Positions 55,267 to 64,000 of a DNA stretch of 64,000 bases are shown here, in pieces; position 1 is the stretch's first letter; every line of letters begins with the position of its first letter. The DNA is from Cellulophaga sp. F20128 (lineage in GTDB: Bacteria; Bacteroidota; Bacteroidia; Flavobacteriales; Flavobacteriaceae): NCBI RefSeq assembly GCF_023015805.1, contig NZ_JALKBA010000003.1:275208-339207 (forward strand), given 5' to 3'. The notes under the pieces are model-generated. The model was not told the DNA's origin. It did no database searches and saw only the letters and a list, made by a program, of their open reading frames with translations. A program made the position numbers and the translations under genes.

Positions 55267-57696
55267 TTAAAATTTATTGATTGTGTAATTTATTTTTAAG
55301 TAAAAAGCTCTCCCCGGTTTTTGTACAGATCGGTTGTCATATGCAGCTTTATTAAATATGTTTTTAGCATCAAAACTCAGTACAAAGTTTTCTTTGGGAA
55401 ATGCATAACTAAGTCCAAAATCTTGTATAAACTGCACAGGAACCTTAAAGTGTTCTAGCCCAGTGTTATTAGTTCCTTGACTCATTAAATAAGAAAATTC
55501 ATCGGTGTAATAGGTGCTGTAAAATAAGTTGAGTGCTGATTTTTTTTGAAGGAAATTTTTGATGGAATAACGCAGTCCAGAATTCATAGTAAATAGAGGT
55601 GTGTTAGGAATATTTACTAGCATACCAGCTCTGTTTCTGGATTTTAGACTTAACCGTGAAAAATTAAAATTAAATCCCAAGTTATTTTGGTAACTGTAGT
55701 TGATTTGCGCTTCTATTCCTTTAGATGTAGTTCCTTCATCAAAATTTGAATAAAACACTAATTCATCACTGCTTTCTGAAATTCGATCAGCATTGGAATC
55801 AAAACCAATTAAGTCTTGAATATTGCGTGAAAAAAGATTGGTAGAAACTGTGAACCCATGGTTTTTTGTGTGAAACGTTCCAAATCGAAAACCTAGGTTA
55901 TAGTTGTTGCTAATTTCTGGCTTAACAGCTAGGTTGCTTTTAATATTCCCTGCAACATCACCAAAAACCTCCGTTTCACTTGGTAGGCGTATTGCTTTTT
56001 CTGCAGAAGTTAGGAATGTAATATCTGGGTGAATTGCATAGGAAACAGCAAAACCATAACCATTATAGACTTTATTACTACTGTATATTTCATCTACAAC
56101 AATTCGTGTTCCATCAGTATTTTCTTGAAATACAGGTTTTGTATTTAATACCTTTTGGCGATAGTGTTTTCCAAATAGATTAACTTTTAATTTATCCTTA
56201 ATAGCATTTAATTCGTAACTCAAGGAATAAATATTTTTATACAAATCACTCGTTTGTTTAAAAGTATTTTCTAACAGTGATTTCAATTCATCCCTATCCT
56301 CTCGATCAAGTCCACTATACAGATGATTTACTAAAATGCTGTGATGTTTATTAATAGCGTAAGACAACCCCGTTCTTACGGAGGCTACATTTCTGTTGGT
56401 AGTAGTTAATGACGGCCCGCCTTCTTGCTGGGAGCCCCAAGTATAGTCAAGATATTCACCGTTAAATCCTATTAATCTTTTGCCAGCCCATGTATAAGCT
56501 TGGGCAACGGTATCATTAACCATAGTATTTCTTTTACCGTACAAACCCGTTAGGTTTATATCTAAGCCCTTAATTAAAAGATTCTTTTTTTGATAGGTGA
56601 GGTTAGCTAGTTTTGCATCTGTTTCACTGTACCTTCCTTTGTATGGATGTAGGGTCATGAATGCACCATGTTGAATTTCTTTAAAGTCCTCAGAAGCTGT
56701 AAAACCTATTAAAAATTGATCCGCCCATTTTACATCAGTAAAACCGATTTGCGCCATTCCACCTGTAGATCTATAAGCATCATAAAATCTTTTAGCAACA
56801 ATTGGAGTTTGACTTCCGTCTTGCGCAATATCTTTTACCTGTCCACCCCAAATTTTATAATCATTATCAGAATAATTAACAAATGCAGATGCTTTTACTG
56901 TAAATCCAGATTTTTCAAAACGATACAAGCCATTAAAGTTTGATTGTGCTGTGTTAAAAGAACCATAGGAAGCCGAAGCATTAAAATGTGTTTTAGCTCC
57001 TTTATGCAATACTATGTTTATAGCACCGCCCAGGGCATCATCTGCCAAATGTCCAGGAATAACTCCTTTGTAAACTTCAATGTTTTTAATCATTGAAGGT
57101 GGGATACTATTTAAACTAAAAGAAGAACCATACATTGAAATAGGGATGCCATCAATAAAAATACGAACAGAGTTTCCAGATAACCCATTTAGTGAGTACT
57201 GTACGTGTGATCCTAGGCCTCCGTTTTGTCTAATTTTTACACCAACAGTATTGTTTAACAATTCGTTGGTTTGTATGTTCCTAAGACTAGCTTCTTTGGT
57301 TTCTATAATATTTACAGCAAAACCTTCGGTTTCAAGTTTGGTCTTCTTGGTTTTGCCGTTTACGGTTACTTCATGGAGCGATTCGGTTGCTTCTAGTAAC
57401 GTAAAATTAATGGTAACTATGGATTCATTTTCTTGGGTTTCCAAAGTTTTTGATTGGGTGCGGTAACCAATAAATGAAACTTTGATCGTGTGCTTTCCCG
57501 CTGTGATCTTATGAATAGTGTATTCTCCATTAAAATCTGTTAGCACTCCAATTTTTAAGTCTTCTATTAAAACGCTAGCGTAGGGTAGTGGTTGGCCTGA
57601 ACCATCGATTACCACGCCCGAGATAGTATGTGCTATTTTTTGGCTGGTAGCAGAAAAGAAAGTTAGAAGTAATAAAACGATTAAAGAGTTCTTCAT
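55267..57696 (-). CDS. TonB-dependent receptor (XusA-like, iron/siderophore)
   Basis: 809 aa. Signal peptide (about 1-18), CarboxypepD_reg domain (about 22-100: ISGVVIDGSGQPLPYASVLIEDLKIGVLTDFNGEYTI), plug domain (RIFIDGIPI; IEVYKGVIPGHLADDALGGAINIV) and a 22-strand barrel ending KINYTINKF with the terminal aromatic. The receptor without SusD partner and with PepSY/DUF4374 neighbours indicates ferric-siderophore or heme import rather than glycans. First gene of the five-gene operon. Confidence 0.93.
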   Translation of the reverse strand: MKNSLIVLLLLTFFSATSQKIAHTISGVVIDGSGQPLPYASVLIEDLKIGVLTDFNGEYTIHKITAGKHTIKVSFIGYRTQSKTLETQENESIVTINFTLLEATESLHEVTVNGKTKKTKLETEGFAVNIIETKEASLRNIQTNELLNNTVGVKIRQNGGLGSHVQYSLNGLSGNSVRIFIDGIPISMYGSSFSLNSIPPSMIKNIEVYKGVIPGHLADDALGGAINIVLHKGAKTHFNASASYGSFNTAQSNFNGLYRFEKSGFTVKASAFVNYSDNDYKIWGGQVKDIAQDGSQTPIVAKRFYDAYRSTGGMAQIGFTDVKWADQFLIGFTASEDFKEIQHGAFMTLHPYKGRYSETDAKLANLTYQKKNLLIKGLDINLTGLYGKRNTMVNDTVAQAYTWAGKRLIGFNGEYLDYTWGSQQEGGPSLTTTNRNVASVRTGLSYAINKHHSILVNHLYSGLDREDRDELKSLLENTFKQTSDLYKNIYSLSYELNAIKDKLKVNLFGKHYRQKVLNTKPVFQENTDGTRIVVDEIYSSNKVYNGYGFAVSYAIHPDITFLTSAEKAIRLPSETEVFGDVAGNIKSNLAVKPEISNNYNLGFRFGTFHTKNHGFTVSTNLFSRNIQDLIGFDSNADRISESSDELVFYSNFDEGTTSKGIEAQINYSYQNNLGFNFNFSRLSLKSRNRAGMLVNIPNTPLFTMNSGLRYSIKNFLQKKSALNLFYSTYYTDEFSYLMSQGTNNTGLEHFKVPVQFIQDFGLSYAFPKENFVLSFDAKNIFNKAAYDNRSVQKPGRAFYLKINYTINKF

Positions 57697-57731
57697 GTGA
57701 AATATAAAATAATTTAACTATTCTTATTAAG

Positions 57732-57763
57732 ATTTAGTCTAAATAAATATATTTGCAAATCTA
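57732..57763. promoter_or_regulatory. Overlapping divergent promoters and Fur-like 6-1-6 box
   Basis: TATATTTGCAAATCTA (57748-57763) contains a plus-strand -7 element TATATTTG for the AraC gene and, back to back, a minus-strand TAGATTTG (57756-57763) for the receptor gene. ATTTAG-T-CTAAAT (57732-57744), a perfect 6-1-6 inverted repeat, lies just downstream of the predicted receptor start point, as expected for an iron-dependent repressor operator. Confidence 0.55.
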
Positions 57764-57913
57764 ATCTAGGATTTCGGATAGCAATAACGCAAAAGGAAGT
57801 ATTAGTTACGAAATAAGAATTAATAAGAAAACGACTTTTTTTGGCAATTAAAAAAGGGCGGTTGTATAATTTAAAATTATGAATTTGTTTATGAAAATAC
57901 AGGTAAAACTAAG

Positions 57914-58810
57914 GTGTTGCAATTAGAAAAAGGAGGCAAAGGAAGTCAGCAAAAACATGATTTAGATGGGGTCACTGTAGTGATGAAGCAATTGTGTTTT
58001 GATGTTCCTTCTACCACCACTTGTTTACATACTCATTATGGTTTTGGTCTCCATTTTGTGTTAAAAGGGGATTATGAGTTTAACAGTGTCAACAGTAAAA
58101 CTACAATTGGTATTAAGGAGGGGTCTTACAATCTAATACACTGGCCAAAGGTTTCAGGGAGCCAAAAACTAAGTGGGCTTGAGCATATTGCTGTGGACGT
58201 TTTTTTTACAAAAGAATTTCTGGAAAATTTATTGGGGCAAGAAAACTGTGTGGTTTTTGTAAACTTCTTGGCTGCTATGGGAAAGTATCCCAAGTGCCTT
58301 TGGGGGGGAGATGGTCAGTCAATTTCTAACAAACTAAGGATGCAACTTCTTGAAATTTTGCAGTGTCCGTATACCGGAAATACAAGAAGTAATTATTTAG
58401 GATCTCAGATGCGTTGCTTAATTATAGATACCTTATTGCGTCATGAGAATTGTATAGGAGCTGTTGGAGACTTGCCCTTGTCTGTATCAGATTACGAGGC
58501 GATTGAAAAAGTGATTTCCTATATAAATCAAAACCTTAAGCAGAAATTAACCATCAAGGAATTGTCAGAAATAGCCGGGTTTAATACCACAAAGTTAAAA
58601 AGTTGTTTTAAAAAGATACATCACACTACAACGTTTAAATATATTACTCAATTGCGAATGGAGAAAGCGAAAGGATTAGTACTCGTAGACAATTTGTCCA
58701 TTGCACAAGCATCCTATGAAGTAGGCTATTCTAATCCACAGCATTTTACAGTAGCCTTTAAAAAAACAATGGGGTATTTACCAAGTAAATTATTAGATTC
58801 ACCAACGTGA
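57914..58810 (+). CDS. AraC family regulator of the iron operon (PchR-like)
   Basis: 298 aa. The N-terminal domain (about 1-180) resembles PchR/YbtA siderophore-responsive regulators (HTHYGFGLHFVLKGDYEFNS). The C-terminal AraC HTH spans about 205-295 (LTIKELSEIAGFNTTKLKSCFKKI; LSIAQASYEVGYSNPQHFTVAFKKTMGYLPS). No ATG exists at the N-terminus; GTG 57914 or TTG 57917 must start it. Divergent from the TonB receptor, the expected target. Confidence 0.85.
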   Translation: MLQLEKGGKGSQQKHDLDGVTVVMKQLCFDVPSTTTCLHTHYGFGLHFVLKGDYEFNSVNSKTTIGIKEGSYNLIHWPKVSGSQKLSGLEHIAVDVFFTKEFLENLLGQENCVVFVNFLAAMGKYPKCLWGGDGQSISNKLRMQLLEILQCPYTGNTRSNYLGSQMRCLIIDTLLRHENCIGAVGDLPLSVSDYEAIEKVISYINQNLKQKLTIKELSEIAGFNTTKLKSCFKKIHHTTTFKYITQLRMEKAKGLVLVDNLSIAQASYEVGYSNPQHFTVAFKKTMGYLPSKLLDSPT

Positions 58811-58814
58811 TCCC

Positions 58815-59627
58815 TTATTTTTTGTCTTGTTTTGCAGCCAACATCAATTCCAAAATAGTCTCAACCCCGTATTCATCATTGCTGCTAGTCAAATATTTTG
58901 CGGCCCGCTTTACATTTGGGTGGGCATTGGCCATAGCATAACTATAGTCGGCTTGTGCCAACATCTCTAAATCATTGTTGTAATCGCCAAATACCATAGT
59001 TTCTGCAGGAGATATTTGATATAAATCTTGTAGTTTATTTAAAGCATAGCCTTTGTGTGCATTTTGATGTGAAATATCGAGCCAATTTTCTCCAGAGACT
59101 TTTACCTTTAAAGCATCTTCCAAATGCTTTACCTTTGGGTAAATAAACCGTTCAGAACTTTCAAAATGGTAAATGGCTATTTTAAGAATTTCGTCATCAT
59201 AGTCTTCTAAATTATCTAATAATTCATACGAAGAGTAATACTCTTTGAATTTATCGGCAAAATCTCCAGAATTGGATTGTATATAGGCTTTATTTTTGCC
59301 ACATAAAACAGGATACACATTGTCTATAGTAGCCACAATATGTAATAGTTTTGTAATGGTGTCTTTGTCTAGGCCTGTATTAAGGAGTTCTTTTTCTTTA
59401 TTTTTGGCTATGGCCCCATTTTCAGCGATAACTAAAATATCGTTTTTAATGACGTATAATTTATCAATAATACTGTGGTATTGTCTTCCACTTGCGGCAA
59501 CAAACAGGATATTGTTTTCTTTTAGCTTTTCAAATACCTGAAAAAATCTGGTACTAACCTCATGTTTAGAGTTTAATAAGGTGCCGTCCATATCGGTAAC
59601 AACCATTTTTACTGATGATAAATCCAT
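58815..59627 (-). CDS. Cof-type HAD-superfamily hydrolase
   Basis: 270 aa. HAD motif I DMDGTLLNSKH (Asp11, Asp13), motif II in AASGR, Lys near 195, and motif IV GDYNNDLEML. Cap type C2B (Cof/YbjI) sugar- or nucleotide-phosphate phosphatase; cytoplasmic. The stop is 4 bp from the convergent AraC gene's stop. Confidence 0.92.
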   Translation of the reverse strand: MDLSSVKMVVTDMDGTLLNSKHEVSTRFFQVFEKLKENNILFVAASGRQYHSIIDKLYVIKNDILVIAENGAIAKNKEKELLNTGLDKDTITKLLHIVATIDNVYPVLCGKNKAYIQSNSGDFADKFKEYYSSYELLDNLEDYDDEILKIAIYHFESSERFIYPKVKHLEDALKVKVSGENWLDISHQNAHKGYALNKLQDLYQISPAETMVFGDYNNDLEMLAQADYSYAMANAHPNVKRAAKYLTSSNDEYGVETILELMLAAKQDKK

Positions 59628-59732
59628 AGGGTCAAAAAATTAAGGTGCAAAGGTATTTCTAACCATTCAATTTAGTAGTATTATTTCATAATCATTTTGT
59701 AAATTGTAGTGATAATCTGTAATTGGGATGTT

Positions 59733-60002
59733 ATGACTAGTAAAGAATCAATTTTAAATAAAATTCAAATACTCATTACAAATAAATTTACTTCCCCAGA
59801 GGCGGCGTTTAATTTTTTTGATGAAGATGGTGATGGGAAACTAAAGAGAAGTGAAATTGTTAAGTTGTTAAAAGACGCTGAGATAAGTGGATTTATACGG
59901 GGAATTGTCGCTTCAAAATTAATAGAAGGGTATGATAATTCTGGAGATGAATCTGTAGATTGGCAAGAGTTTAAAAAAGCCATTGATAAGATAAAAGAGT
60001 AA
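59733..60002 (+). CDS. EF-hand calcium-binding protein
   Basis: 89 aa from ATG 59733 (an in-frame GTG at 59709 would add 8 residues). Two EF-hands: DEDGDGKLKRSE and DNSGDESVDWQE, both with canonical 12-residue loops ending in Glu. No signal peptide, so cytoplasmic Ca2+ binding or sensing is inferred. Partner unknown. Confidence 0.85.
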   Translation: MTSKESILNKIQILITNKFTSPEAAFNFFDEDGDGKLKRSEIVKLLKDAEISGFIRGIVASKLIEGYDNSGDESVDWQEFKKAIDKIKE

Positions 60003-60017
60003 TGGAATTTAGGCATA

Positions 60018-60045
60018 AAAAAACCTGCTCCTAAGAGCAGGTTTC
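60018..60045. terminator. Bidirectional terminator
   Basis: AACCTGCTC-CTAA-GAGCAGGTT perfect 9-bp stem with A-run and T-rich flanks between the EF-hand gene and rplT. Confidence 0.9.
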
Positions 60046-60071
60046 TTATCATCTAAGCGAGATGAATATTC

Positions 60072-60416
60072 TTATTTTACCTTGTTTACAATAGCTTTAA
60101 AAGCTTCGGGATGGTTCATCGCTAAATCGGCCAAAACCTTACGGTTAAGTTCAATGTTGTTAGCTTTTACTTTTCCCATAAATTGAGAGTAAGACAATCC
60201 GTGTAATCTAGCACCCGCATTTATACGAGTAATCCATAATGCACGAAAATTTCTTTTCTTAACTCTACGGTCTCTATAAGCATATGTCATTGCTTTTTCA
60301 ACCGCATTTTTGGCTACTGTCCAAACGTTTTTACGTCTTCCAAAGTAACCTTTGGCTTGCTTCATCACTTTTTTTCTTCTAGCTCTTGAAGCAACTGAAT
60401 TTACTGATCTTGGCAT
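60072..60416 (-). CDS. rplT: 50S ribosomal protein L20
   Basis: 114 aa. [42 protein letters not shown] is the standard L20 start. Assembles on 23S rRNA. Last gene of thrS-infC-rpmI-rplT. Confidence 0.98.
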   Translation of the reverse strand: MPRSVNSVASRARRKKVMKQAKGYFGRRKNVWTVAKNAVEKAMTYAYRDRRVKKRNFRALWITRINAGARLHGLSYSQFMGKVKANNIELNRKVLADLAMNHPEAFKAIVNKVK

Positions 60417-60506
60417 AATTTAATTTTTTTTGTAGTAGGCGGTCTTAAATAGACACTTTGTTTTTAAGCCTAACTCCATGGTTAATACTAATTACCGTAA
60501 AGAATA

Positions 60507-60704
60507 TTACTTTAAACGTAACTGTTCCTTAATACTATTTACATCAGACGCATGTACCAAAGTACTATGTGTTAATGCAAGCTTACGCTTCTTAGATTTC
60601 TTCGTAAGAATGTGACTTTTAAAAGCGTGCTTTCTTTTAATTTTACCAGAGCCTGTAAGCTTAAAACGCTTTTTAGCACTGGATTTAGTTTTCATTTTAG
60701 GCAT
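60507..60704 (-). CDS. rpmI: 50S ribosomal protein L35
   Basis: 65 aa, [36 protein letters not shown], typical L35. 90 bp before rplT and 106 bp after infC. Confidence 0.98.
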   Translation of the reverse strand: MPKMKTKSSAKKRFKLTGSGKIKRKHAFKSHILTKKSKKRKLALTHSTLVHASDVNSIKEQLRLK

Positions 60705-60710
60705 TTGTTC

Positions 60711-60810
60711 CTATTTAATAAATTAAATACCGAAAAATAATTCCGGTATCTCTCGCTTAGTTGCTGAACCTAGATTCAGTTTATCTTGATACTACTCAAT
60801 AAGAGTAGTA
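60711..60810 (-). promoter_or_regulatory. Hairpin-rich leader between infC and rpmI
   Basis: Three stem-loops: TACTACTC/GAGTAGTA (60790-60810), CTGAA/TTCAG (60764-60779) and ATACCG/CGGTAT (60727-60749). None has a T-run. The position corresponds to where L20 binds its own mRNA in other bacteria, so translational feedback is plausible. Confidence 0.4.
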
Positions 60811-61365
60811 TTATTTTTTTGTTTTTGGAGCTAAGAACATTGTCATTCTCTTGCCTTCTAACTTAGGCATTTGTTCTACTTTTCCTAAATCTTCCAATTC
60901 AGAAGCTAGTCTAAGTAAAAGTATTTCTCCTTGATCTTTATAAACTATAGAGCGTCCTTTGAAAAATACGTATGCTTTTAATTTAGCACCATCCTTTAAA
61001 AATTTTTCCGCATGTTTCTTTTTAAACTCGTAATCATGATCATCTGTTTGAGGACCAAAACGAATTTCTTTTACCACAACTTTAGACGCTTTGGCTTTCA
61101 TCACCTTTTCGCGCTTCTTTTGCTCGTAAAGAAACTTTTTGTAATCTATAATTTTGCACACAGGAGGGTCTGCTTTTGGTGAGATCTCGACCAAATCTAA
61201 TTCTAACTCCTCTGCTTTTACTAAGGCCTCCTTAGTAGTGTAAACTCCAACTTCAATATTATCCCCAACCAAACGCACATTAAGTGCCTTTATGTCGCTG
61301 TTGATATTGTGTGGGTTTTTGTTTTCCCTTCTAGGTTGTGGCCTAAATCTCTTTCTAATTGCTAT
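60811..61365 (-). CDS. infC: Translation initiation factor IF-3, non-canonical ATA start
   Basis: 184 aa if started at ATA 61365 ([14 protein letters not shown]). The IF-3 N-domain ([26 protein letters not shown]) and C-domain ([28 protein letters not shown]) are complete only with this extension. The only GTG, at 61278, would remove the conserved N-terminal 29 residues. Between the upstream in-frame stop and 61278 no ATG, GTG or TTG exists; ATA 61365 or ATT 61359 remain. Rare infC start codons are known from E. coli (AUU), where they allow IF-3 autoregulation. Confidence 0.88.
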   Translation of the reverse strand: MAIRKRFRPQPRRENKNPHNINSDIKALNVRLVGDNIEVGVYTTKEALVKAEELELDLVEISPKADPPVCKIIDYKKFLYEQKKREKVMKAKASKVVVKEIRFGPQTDDHDYEFKKKHAEKFLKDGAKLKAYVFFKGRSIVYKDQGEILLLRLASELEDLGKVEQMPKLEGKRMTMFLAPKTKK

Positions 61366-61396
61366 AACTGATAATTTTTAGTTAAACTTCTATTTT

Positions 61397-63337
61397 TTAA
61401 AACGACTTTAAGTTACTATTTATTTCACTAGTTACCAAGTCTGAAAACTCTTTTATGGCGATTGACCCTAAATCCTCCCCTCCATGCTTGCGCACAGATA
61501 TGGTGTTAGTAGCTTCTTCATTCTCACCAATGATAATCATAAAAGGGATTTTATTCATTTCTGCCTCCCTAATTTTCTTACCAACTGTTTCGTTTCTGTT
61601 GTCTAGCAGCGCGCGAATTTCGTTAATTTCTAATGAATTTAAAACTTTTTTCGCATATTTCTCATATTTCTCGCTAACAGGTAATATAATTACCTGATCT
61701 GGAGTTAGCCATAATGGGAAATTCCCTCCAGTATGCTCTAGTAATAAAGCAATAAAACGCTCCATACTGCCAAAGGGTGCACGATGTATCATTACAGGTC
61801 TATGAGATTCGTTATCACTACCTTTATAGGTAAGGTCAAAACGTTCTGGTAAATTATAATCCACCTGAATAGTTCCCAATTGCCAGTTTCTACCCAAAGC
61901 ATCTTTCACCATGAAATCTAATTTTGGACCATAAAATGCTGCTTCTCCACTTTCAATTACGAAATCCAATCCTTTTTCCTTGGCTGCATTTATAATAGCA
62001 TTTTCTGCTTTTTCCCAGTTTTCAACGCTACCTATATATTTGTCGGGATTGTTTAAGTCTCTTACAGATACTTGGGCTTTAAAATTATCAAAACCTAGAG
62101 AGTTTAATACATATAAGGATAAATCGATAACATTTTTAAATTCCTGATCCAATTGATCGGGCGTACAGAAAATATGTGCGTCATCTTGCGTAAACCCACG
62201 TACTCTAGTTAATCCGTGTAGTTCGCCACTTTGTTCATATCTGTATACCGTTCCAAATTCTGCAAAGCGCTTGGGTAAGTCCTTATAAGAATGCGGTTTA
62301 AAATTAAAAATTTCACAATGATGCGGACAGTTCATAGGTTTTAATAAGAACTCCTCGTCCATCTTTGGCGTTTTTATGGGTTGAAAACTGTCTTCCCCGT
62401 ATTTGGCATAATGGCCCGAAGTAACGTATAGTTCCTTTTGTCCAATATGGGGTGTGATAACCATTTCATATCCCGCTTTTTTCTGTGCCTTTTTTAAGAA
62501 ATTTTCCAATCGCTCCCGTAGCGCTGCTCCTTTGGGAAGCCATAATGGAAGACCTTGTCCTACTTTCGCTGAAAAAGTAAAGAGCTCTAATTCTTTGCCT
62601 AGTTTTCGGTGATCTCTTTGTTTTGCTTGCTCAAGTAATTCTAGGTATTCGGTGAGCTCTTTTTGTTTGGGAAAAGAAATACCGTATACACGCGTAAGTT
62701 GTTTATTGTTTTCGTTACCTCTCCAATAGGCACCGGCAACACTTAATATTTTTATAGCCTTTACAATTCCAGTATTGGGTATGTGGCCACCTCTACATAA
62801 ATCGGTAAACGTATCATGGTCGCAAAATGTAATAGTGCCATCTTCTAAGTTTTCAATTAATTCCGTTTTGTATTCATTGTCTTGTTCCTTATATAGTGCT
62901 AAAGCTTCGGCTTTGGTTACAGCACGCATTTTAAAAGGGTGTTTGCCTCTTGCTATTTCAAGTGCTTTTTTTTCAATGGCAGGAAAATCTTTATCTGAAA
63001 TAGAATTTTCACCTAAATCAACATCATAGTAAAACCCATTTTCAATAGAAGGTCCTATGGTTAATTTAATACCAGGATATAATTCTTCTAGTGCTTGTGC
63101 TACTATATGCGAAGAGGAATGCCAAAAAGTTTGTTTTCCTTCAACATCGTTCCAAGTGAATAATATGAGAGATCCGTCTTCATATAAAGGAGTAACAGTT
63201 TCTACTTTGGTATCATTAAATGCAGCAGAAATAACATTTCTAGCAAATCCTTCGCTAATGCTCTTAGCAACATCCATGGGAGTGCTCCCTTTAGAGAATT
63301 CTTTTAAAGTACCGTCTGGTAAAGTAATTTTAATCAT
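61397..63337 (-). CDS. thrS: Threonyl-tRNA synthetase
   Basis: 646 aa with TGS (1-62), editing domain with [14 protein letters not shown], class II catalytic core (motif 2 [30 protein letters not shown], zinc ligand Cys in [12 protein letters not shown]) and anticodon-binding domain. First gene of thrS-infC-rpmI-rplT; 31 bp before the ATA start of infC. No T-box leader seen. Confidence 0.98.
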   Translation of the reverse strand: MIKITLPDGTLKEFSKGSTPMDVAKSISEGFARNVISAAFNDTKVETVTPLYEDGSLILFTWNDVEGKQTFWHSSSHIVAQALEELYPGIKLTIGPSIENGFYYDVDLGENSISDKDFPAIEKKALEIARGKHPFKMRAVTKAEALALYKEQDNEYKTELIENLEDGTITFCDHDTFTDLCRGGHIPNTGIVKAIKILSVAGAYWRGNENNKQLTRVYGISFPKQKELTEYLELLEQAKQRDHRKLGKELELFTFSAKVGQGLPLWLPKGAALRERLENFLKKAQKKAGYEMVITPHIGQKELYVTSGHYAKYGEDSFQPIKTPKMDEEFLLKPMNCPHHCEIFNFKPHSYKDLPKRFAEFGTVYRYEQSGELHGLTRVRGFTQDDAHIFCTPDQLDQEFKNVIDLSLYVLNSLGFDNFKAQVSVRDLNNPDKYIGSVENWEKAENAIINAAKEKGLDFVIESGEAAFYGPKLDFMVKDALGRNWQLGTIQVDYNLPERFDLTYKGSDNESHRPVMIHRAPFGSMERFIALLLEHTGGNFPLWLTPDQVIILPVSEKYEKYAKKVLNSLEINEIRALLDNRNETVGKKIREAEMNKIPFMIIIGENEEATNTISVRKHGGEDLGSIAIKEFSDLVTSEINSNLKSF

Positions 63338-63673
63338 ACCTATTATAATATATAAGGAGGCAAAGATAATACCTTGTCTTCACCTTGCCAATAATAAAGT
63401 ATATATTTTATGTAGGTGTAGGGTAGTGTGGAGTAGTGTTTCTGTTGATGGAGGTTATTTCTTTGAAGAATGTGTGTTTTGATTGCTTATTAAGGGTAGT
63501 GGTGATGCATTGAAAAATGTTAATTTAATGTAAAATCCCCAGCATCAAGGTTTTGTGTTTTAGCGTAGAATTTATGGAGAAATTGGAGTTTAAGAAACTG
63601 ACACTTTAAGTAGTTGATAAATAGGGTTGTAAAACTGCGATTAAAAATAAACCAAAAAAAGTTTTAAAAAAGA

Positions 63674-63704
63674 GTTGTTGTGTTAAATAAGCGCTGTATA
63701 TTTG
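63674..63704 (+). promoter_or_regulatory. Bacteroidetes promoter P1
   Basis: GTTG (63674-63677), 19-nt spacer, TATATTTG (63697-63704), followed by CACCCGCTAACAGC. Spacing is ideal for the housekeeping sigma factor. Confidence 0.7.
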
Positions 63705-63882
63705 CACCCGCTAACAGCAAAGCCTAGTGTTTTAAAAGTAGCGACGTTCATTTAAAAAGTTGAGGAAAACGTTTGATTGAGATTGGGGATTGGGTTTTAA
63801 AAAGCTTGGTTTTAAAATTTCAGGAAAATGGTTTCGGATCTATTTGGTTTGAGATTTTTTTTAAAATAAATTAAAAAAACAT

Positions 63883-63913
63883 TTTGCAGATATAAAAATA
63901 GGTTATACATTTG
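63883..63913 (+). promoter_or_regulatory. Bacteroidetes promoter P2
   Basis: TTTG (63883-63886), exactly 19 nt, TACATTTG (63906-63913), followed by CAGCCGCTTACAGC, nearly the same initial transcript as P1 and as the tRNA-Arg promoter (TATATTTGCAGCC). Confidence 0.8.
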
Positions 63914-64000
63914 CAGCCGCTTACAGCGGGGGTAATGAAACAGAAATTTCGGAATAATTTTTGGATAAAAAATTAACTAGTTCGATTCTAGTATTTCTAC

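Larger units (their letters stand above)
63338..64000. other. Right-edge intergenic region, 663 bp, with two outward promoters
   Basis: Upstream of thrS. No ORF. The region from 63674 to 63920 carries two tandem plus-strand promoters; what they transcribe starts beyond or at the window edge. Confidence 0.6.

Noticed and set aside
63338..63480. T-box or other riboswitch upstream of thrS
   Set aside because: No T-box sequence or specifier hairpin; the short region is simple AT-rich DNA.

Overview
The window is chromosomal DNA of a member of the Flavobacteriaceae (Bacteroidetes). The evidence is an AT-rich composition and Bacteroidetes-type promoters (TTTG-N19-TAnnTTTG, best seen at the tRNA-Arg and at the right edge). 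It also carries lineage-typical families: Crp/Fnr proteins without an Fe-S domain, a 70-aa 'DCCVYC' protein, DUF983, a DUF4374 surface lipoprotein with its TonB receptor, glutamine synthetase III beside GSII, and SPC-type metal ATPases. There is no CRISPR array, prophage or intact transposase, and composition looks even throughout.

Region 1 (1-35.3 kb) reads as a stress, low-oxygen or dormancy island. It holds a persulfide-dioxygenase-like MBL/rhodanese protein, three Crp/Fnr regulators and an alpha-oxoamine synthase of the serine-palmitoyltransferase type. It continues with a SulP transporter, NADP-isocitrate dehydrogenase, a beta-CASP RNA nuclease paired with an ATP-cone/Mrr-like nuclease, three tandem double-domain universal stress proteins, TerB-like, CbpA/CbpM and MscS. 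Next come a P1B-4 metal ATPase, a pyridoxamine-oxidase-fold protein, CsbD, a disulfide-reductase-like flavoprotein, ferritin and small hydrophobic stress proteins. Three AraC-type or two-component regulators, DUF2383, an intact BLUF photoreceptor, HPF, DUF2254, a cysteine-less ArsC/Spx fold and an AI-2E-family permease complete it. Palindromes of FNR type (TGAT-N4-ATCA) or TAAC-N4-GTTA type lie 32-33 bp upstream of the -7 element of the MBL, icd, crp (9013) and usp promoters. That is the spacing expected for class II Crp-type activation, so much of the island may form one regulon.

Region 2 (35.3-48.3 kb) is mostly housekeeping. It has a tRNA-Arg(ACG) followed downstream by two roughly 107-bp repeats, each carrying a copy of the tRNA 3' end and a terminator hairpin. 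Then come apt, a Ca2+/Na+ antiporter, two tandem paralogous carboxypeptidase-regulatory-domain proteins with a dead antiporter fragment between them (a duplicated two-gene unit), divergent glutamine synthetases II and III, accA and dnaB.

Region 3 (49.6-58.8 kb) is a five-gene iron/xenosiderophore operon on the minus strand. In transcription order it encodes a TonB-dependent receptor, a DUF4374 surface lipoprotein, an exported ankyrin protein, a DUF2271 protein and a PepSY membrane protein fused to flavodoxin plus FAD/NADPH reductase domains. A divergent AraC regulator and a 6-1-6 inverted repeat at the promoter complete it. It resembles the Bacteroides XusABC system but is extended with a built-in cytosolic electron source.

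Region 4 (58.8-64 kb) holds a HAD phosphatase, an EF-hand protein and the thrS-infC-rpmI-rplT operon. infC has no ATG/GTG/TTG start at its conserved N-terminus and appears to begin at ATA. Two near-identical tandem promoters point off the right edge, probably towards an rRNA or tRNA operon.
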